From a bacterium Ga0077546 (GTDB lineage Bacteria; Cyanobacteriota; Vampirovibrionia; Obscuribacterales; Obscuribacteraceae), in contig LNEX01000252.1 in assembly GCA_001464165.1 (NCBI GenBank), positions 1 to 26,463 of the forward strand: DNA of 26,463 nt, written 5' to 3'. The position numbers and the translations under genes are program-made. This document shows positions 23,998 to 26,463 of this stretch, piece after piece. The notes under the pieces were generated by a model, which was not told the origin of the DNA, did not search any database, and saw nothing but the letters and a program-made list of their open reading frames with translations. How positions within the stretch are numbered: the stretch's first letter is position 1; each line of letters opens with the position of its first letter.

Positions 23998-25446
23998 ATG
24001 ACCACCAATCTAGCAGCAGCAACCGTAGAAACGGACAAAGAAGTAGAACTGATAGTTCCACGCGAATTCAAGCAACCCTGGTTTAAGCGTCTCCTACCAT
24101 ACATTGCTTGGCAGGTAGTGGCACTCTTAGCTGTTGAAGCCACCTTAGCTTTTGCCGGTCTGGGTGAAGAAGAGCTATTCCAGCTCGACCCCGAAATCGG
24201 CACAGTGCACATGACCAACAAGAGCATTACCTGGCGCAAAGAAGGTTATGCTCGCTCATATCTACACAGCAATGGTCTGCGTGAAAGTGGCATAACCGAA
24301 GCTAAACCAGCTGGGGTTTATCGCATAGTTTTACTGGGTGACTCTCAAGTAGAGGGCATTCAAGTCGCTCTTGAAGACACAGCAGGACAGCTACTCGAGA
24401 AGCGCTTGACCAAGATACTTGGTCGCCCGGTGCAAGTGCTCAACTTTGGCGTATCTGGTTATTCAACAGTACAAGAATTTTTGCTGATGAAGCGCGAAGT
24501 ATTTAAGTACTCACCAGATATGGTGCTGATGGGCTATGACAGCAGGGACATGTTTGAAAACTGGTCAGCTCCTGATGCGGCAATAAGCAACCTGCGCCCA
24601 TACGCTCTCAAATTGCCCAAGCAGCCAGTGCTTGTAGATTCAGGACCCGTCAAAGCTTTTATGAAATCGCCTCGCGGTAAATTCCTCAACAGCATAGCCT
24701 GGCTCAGAGCTAATTCGCGCATCTGGGGCCTAATCTCTGCATACGAAACTGAGGCAAGCAGCCACAACGAGGTCTACAAGGCCATAATTGGTTTCTTCAT
24801 CTCACCTGTCAAAGTGACTAAACAATTCCGTGAGGATGCCGCAAAGAAAGACTATTGGCCCAATGTCGGTGCGCAAATCTTTAAAGCCACCATCGGCTCA
24901 ATTCAAATGCCCAATTGGCAATATACCAAGCCAGTTGCTGCAGTAAAAGTAGCAGTGAAGCAAGACCTTTCAAAGGAAGCAGAAGAAGCCCAGAAGCAAA
25001 CCGATCTGGCAGGCAAGCAGGCAGCGTTTGACAAGCGCAAAGCAGCACTTGAAGAACAAGCCAAAGTCGAAGCTAGTAACAAGACCTTTATTGGTGTAAT
25101 TACCAACACCATGGAAGCACTGCTGCAAGAATTCAAAAAAGAAACAGCCAATCACAACTGCAAGTTTGTTGTTTACGCCCTGCCATCGAGAGCGACATTG
25201 GCACCCATAGCCGGTATGGACCAACCAATGCTAGGCGTGAATCACGGCTCTGAAGTAGTGATTGTGAAAAGGCAATGCCAAGAAAACGAAATTCCTTTCA
25301 TCGACGCGCAACAAGCAGCCACTACATATAGTGACAAGAAACTCAACTCACTCTTCTATACAGCTCACCTGACACCAAGCGGTCAAAAGTACGTGGCCGA
25401 CCAGTTAGATGTGCCGCTGGCAGAGATTATTCGCCAGTCGAAGTAA
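23998..25446 (+). CDS. Membrane-anchored SGNH/GDSL-hydrolase-like protein, partner of the MBOAT enzyme
   Basis: Likely periplasmic acyl-transferase or esterase working with the MBOAT protein, as AlgJ/AlgX- or PatB-type proteins do. A cytoplasmic N-terminus precedes one membrane helix (about 33-54). The SGNH blocks are VLLGDSQVEG with Ser116, FGVSGYS (150-156), and LMGYDSRD (177-184) in place of the common GxND block. The C-terminal histidine is AHLTPSGQKYV (His457). The Asp normally three residues before that His is Tyr454 here, so a Ser-His dyad or an altered activity is possible. Between blocks lies an Ala/Lys/Glu/Gln-rich segment with coiled-coil character (about residues 315-360), an insertion compared with short SGNH enzymes. 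The start ATG has no clear ribosome site; it lies 44 bases after the MBOAT stop, past the 18-bp array. The SGNH class is clear; substrate is inferred from context. Confidence 0.82.
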   Translation: MTTNLAAATVETDKEVELIVPREFKQPWFKRLLPYIAWQVVALLAVEATLAFAGLGEEELFQLDPEIGTVHMTNKSITWRKEGYARSYLHSNGLRESGITEAKPAGVYRIVLLGDSQVEGIQVALEDTAGQLLEKRLTKILGRPVQVLNFGVSGYSTVQEFLLMKREVFKYSPDMVLMGYDSRDMFENWSAPDAAISNLRPYALKLPKQPVLVDSGPVKAFMKSPRGKFLNSIAWLRANSRIWGLISAYETEASSHNEVYKAIIGFFISPVKVTKQFREDAAKKDYWPNVGAQIFKATIGSIQMPNWQYTKPVAAVKVAVKQDLSKEAEEAQKQTDLAGKQAAFDKRKAALEEQAKVEASNKTFIGVITNTMEALLQEFKKETANHNCKFVVYALPSRATLAPIAGMDQPMLGVNHGSEVVIVKRQCQENEIPFIDAQQAATTYSDKKLNSLFYTAHLTPSGQKYVADQLDVPLAEIIRQSK

Positions 25447-25450
25447 AGCT

Positions 25451-26248
25451 GTGACCCAGCAACAAGACATCACTAATCTCGATATAGCACGCCGAATGGA
25501 GCGCAACTATATCAATGGCTTTCGGCTTTTAAGCGGAATCAATGGCACCATATTCAGTGAAGATGAAGACACCGCCGAATTCTGGTCGGGCTACAGCGCG
25601 GCCTGGATCAATGGTGTATTCCGCACCAATGGCAGCGCCAAGAATTTGGACGAGATAGTCGCACGCACACTGAGGAAAAACCCCGCAGTGCCTATGCTCT
25701 GGCGCGTGGGCGTGCTCACTAGCGAGGCTGAGCGTGTAGGTGAAGCATTGATAGCTCGCGGTTTGAGGGACGCTGGAACCGTACCAGCTTTAGCGCTTTT
25801 GCGTGGGCAGCTCGTCAACTCGCCTCAACCAGCTGAATTGACAATTGAAGTAGTTAGCTCACCAGCTCATGTTAGCGACTGGCTAGAACCATATTGCACA
25901 GCCTTTGACCTCAACGAGACCATAAGAGGTCACTTTGAACAATTCATCAGAGGCAGACTCAGCTCATCACAGACTGAAGCCTGGTTTGTGGGATACGTAG
26001 GCAACAAGCCAGCTTGCTGCGCATATTACCTGACTACTAGTGAGATAACAGTGATCTACAACGTAGCGACGCTATCTGACTTCCGCAACCGTGGTTACGG
26101 CAGCAGTCTAGTAGAAGCAGCTATCAAGCACGCCTGGAAAAACTCGGCCTATCCAATTGCGCTCTACTCTTCAGAGATGGGTCTGTCTGTTTATCGCAAA
26201 ATTGGATTTAAAGATGTCTATCGCTTAGGAGAATTTGTGCGTGAGTAG
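25451..26248 (+). CDS. GNAT family N-acetyltransferase
   Basis: Acetyl-CoA-dependent acetyltransferase. The C-terminal GNAT fold covers about residues 135-265: beta strands EAWFVGYVGNKPACCAYYL and ITVIYNVATLSDF, then the acetyl-CoA loop RNRGYGSSL (212-220), and ALYSSEMGLSVYRKIGFKDV as motif B. The N-terminal ~130 residues (containing EFWSGYSAAWINGVFRTNG) are a separate domain that I cannot name; it resembles the front half of other two-domain GNAT proteins. GTG at 25451, 4 bases after the SGNH stop, is preferred as start. The ATG at 25409 would overlap the SGNH gene by 38 bases and add an unconserved-looking basic tail. The tight spacing implies co-transcription with the MBOAT and SGNH genes, so it may act on a sugar amine precursor, but that is inference. 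Confidence 0.85.
   Translation: MTQQQDITNLDIARRMERNYINGFRLLSGINGTIFSEDEDTAEFWSGYSAAWINGVFRTNGSAKNLDEIVARTLRKNPAVPMLWRVGVLTSEAERVGEALIARGLRDAGTVPALALLRGQLVNSPQPAELTIEVVSSPAHVSDWLEPYCTAFDLNETIRGHFEQFIRGRLSSSQTEAWFVGYVGNKPACCAYYLTTSEITVIYNVATLSDFRNRGYGSSLVEAAIKHAWKNSAYPIALYSSEMGLSVYRKIGFKDVYRLGEFVRE
26227..26231 (+). promoter_or_regulatory. Shine-Dalgarno AGGAG for the GTG-start lipoprotein gene
   Basis: AGGAG inside the 3' end of the GNAT gene stands 9 bases before GTG 26241. That GTG opens a frame beginning with a lipoprotein signal peptide, so this site picks the start over the GTG at 26237, which is in the GNAT frame. Confidence 0.6.
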
Positions 26249-26463
26249 CTTGTTTAAGGCAGCTCATGGAATCACTCTGTGCTTCTTCTCTGTTGCTCTC
26301 CTATGTGGATGTACGAGACTCGCAGAAATCATCAACGTATTGTCAGCACCTGAAACGACAACGATTTACAGACCCAAGAACGATCCGGAATTAGCAAAAG
26401 CTACAGACGAAGCTCGCAAAAGTTTCAAAGTCTTCAAGGCTGCAGTCATGGCTAACAAAAAAG
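26241..26463 (+). CDS. Lipoprotein of unknown function, C-terminus cut off by window edge
   Basis: Open frame of 74 codons running off the window. The N-terminus MSSLFKAAHGITLCFFSVALLCGC (GTG read as Met) is a lipoprotein signal peptide: one lysine, a hydrophobic core, then lipobox L-C-G-C at residues 21-24. The rest is polar and rich in Lys, Ala, Thr and Glu, with likely helix over PELAKATDEARKSFKVFKAA. No family can be named from this part. It overlaps the GNAT stop by 8 bases (GTGAGTAG), so it belongs to the same transcript as the MBOAT, SGNH and GNAT genes and may be an envelope component of that system. Confidence 0.7.
   Translation, partial: MSSLFKAAHGITLCFFSVALLCGCTRLAEIINVLSAPETTTIYRPKNDPELAKATDEARKSFKVFKAAVMANKK

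Noticed and set aside
25409..25450. ATG 25409 as start of the GNAT gene
   Set aside because: It lies inside the SGNH gene and adds a basic tail unlike GNAT N-termini. GTG 25451 right after the SGNH stop is simpler.
1..26463. Mobile element, phage, toxin-antitoxin or defence system
   Set aside because: No transposase, integrase, terminal repeat, restriction, nuclease or small paired toxin gene was seen on either strand. The gene content is metabolic and envelope-related.

Overview
This window looks like ordinary chromosome from a Gram-negative-type bacterium: it has an RND efflux pump with a periplasmic adaptor, a lipoprotein, signal peptides and a membrane O-acyltransferase. Base composition is mid-range (just under 50% GC by eye), several genes start with TTG or GTG, and there is no phage, IS, plasmid, tRNA, rRNA or CRISPR signature. 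The mix (Hanks-type kinase with an extracytoplasmic TPR region, TMTC-like membrane glycosyltransferases, PreT/PreA pyrimidine reduction) would suit a non-photosynthetic cyanobacterial relative such as Obscuribacterales/Melainabacteria. That assignment is inference only; no marker gene is present to settle it.

Layout. (1) 1-1152, minus: 3'-truncated GH1 beta-glycosidase. (2) 1201-6690, plus: an operon of two paralogous GT-C (TMTC/GT105-like) membrane proteins and an AI-2E/PerM-family permease; the second GT-C protein has lost most of the hallmark residues of the first. (3) 6671-7819, minus: pyrD, overlapping the permease gene tail to tail. (4) 7927-10149, plus: transmembrane Ser/Thr kinase with TPRs. 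(5) 16700-10152, minus: secreted alpha/beta hydrolase, RND adaptor, RND pump and a small exported protein, tightly packed, with an extended -10 promoter candidate before the adaptor. (6) 22075-16790, minus: reductive pyrimidine degradation cluster in the order class III aminotransferase, beta-ureidopropionase, preT, preA. (7) 22379-26463, plus: MBOAT acyltransferase, SGNH-hydrolase-like protein, GNAT acetyltransferase and a truncated lipoprotein, probably one unit for acylation of an envelope polymer.

How the genes fit together. PreT and PreA would reduce uracil/thymine, the nitrilase-family enzyme would hydrolyse N-carbamoyl-beta-alanine, and the aminotransferase would remove the amino group of beta-alanine. 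The ring-opening dihydropyrimidinase is not in the window. The MBOAT and SGNH pair resembles other acyl-transfer pairs that modify cell-surface polymers.

The most unusual non-coding structure lies between 19.6 and 24.0 kb. Three gene-to-gene spacers each carry a different short tandem array (20 bp x 5.6, 11 bp x 4, 18 bp x 3). Two of the arrays run through the stop codon of the preceding gene, two share a related core in opposite orientation, and the largest abuts a perfect 40-bp palindrome upstream of preT.
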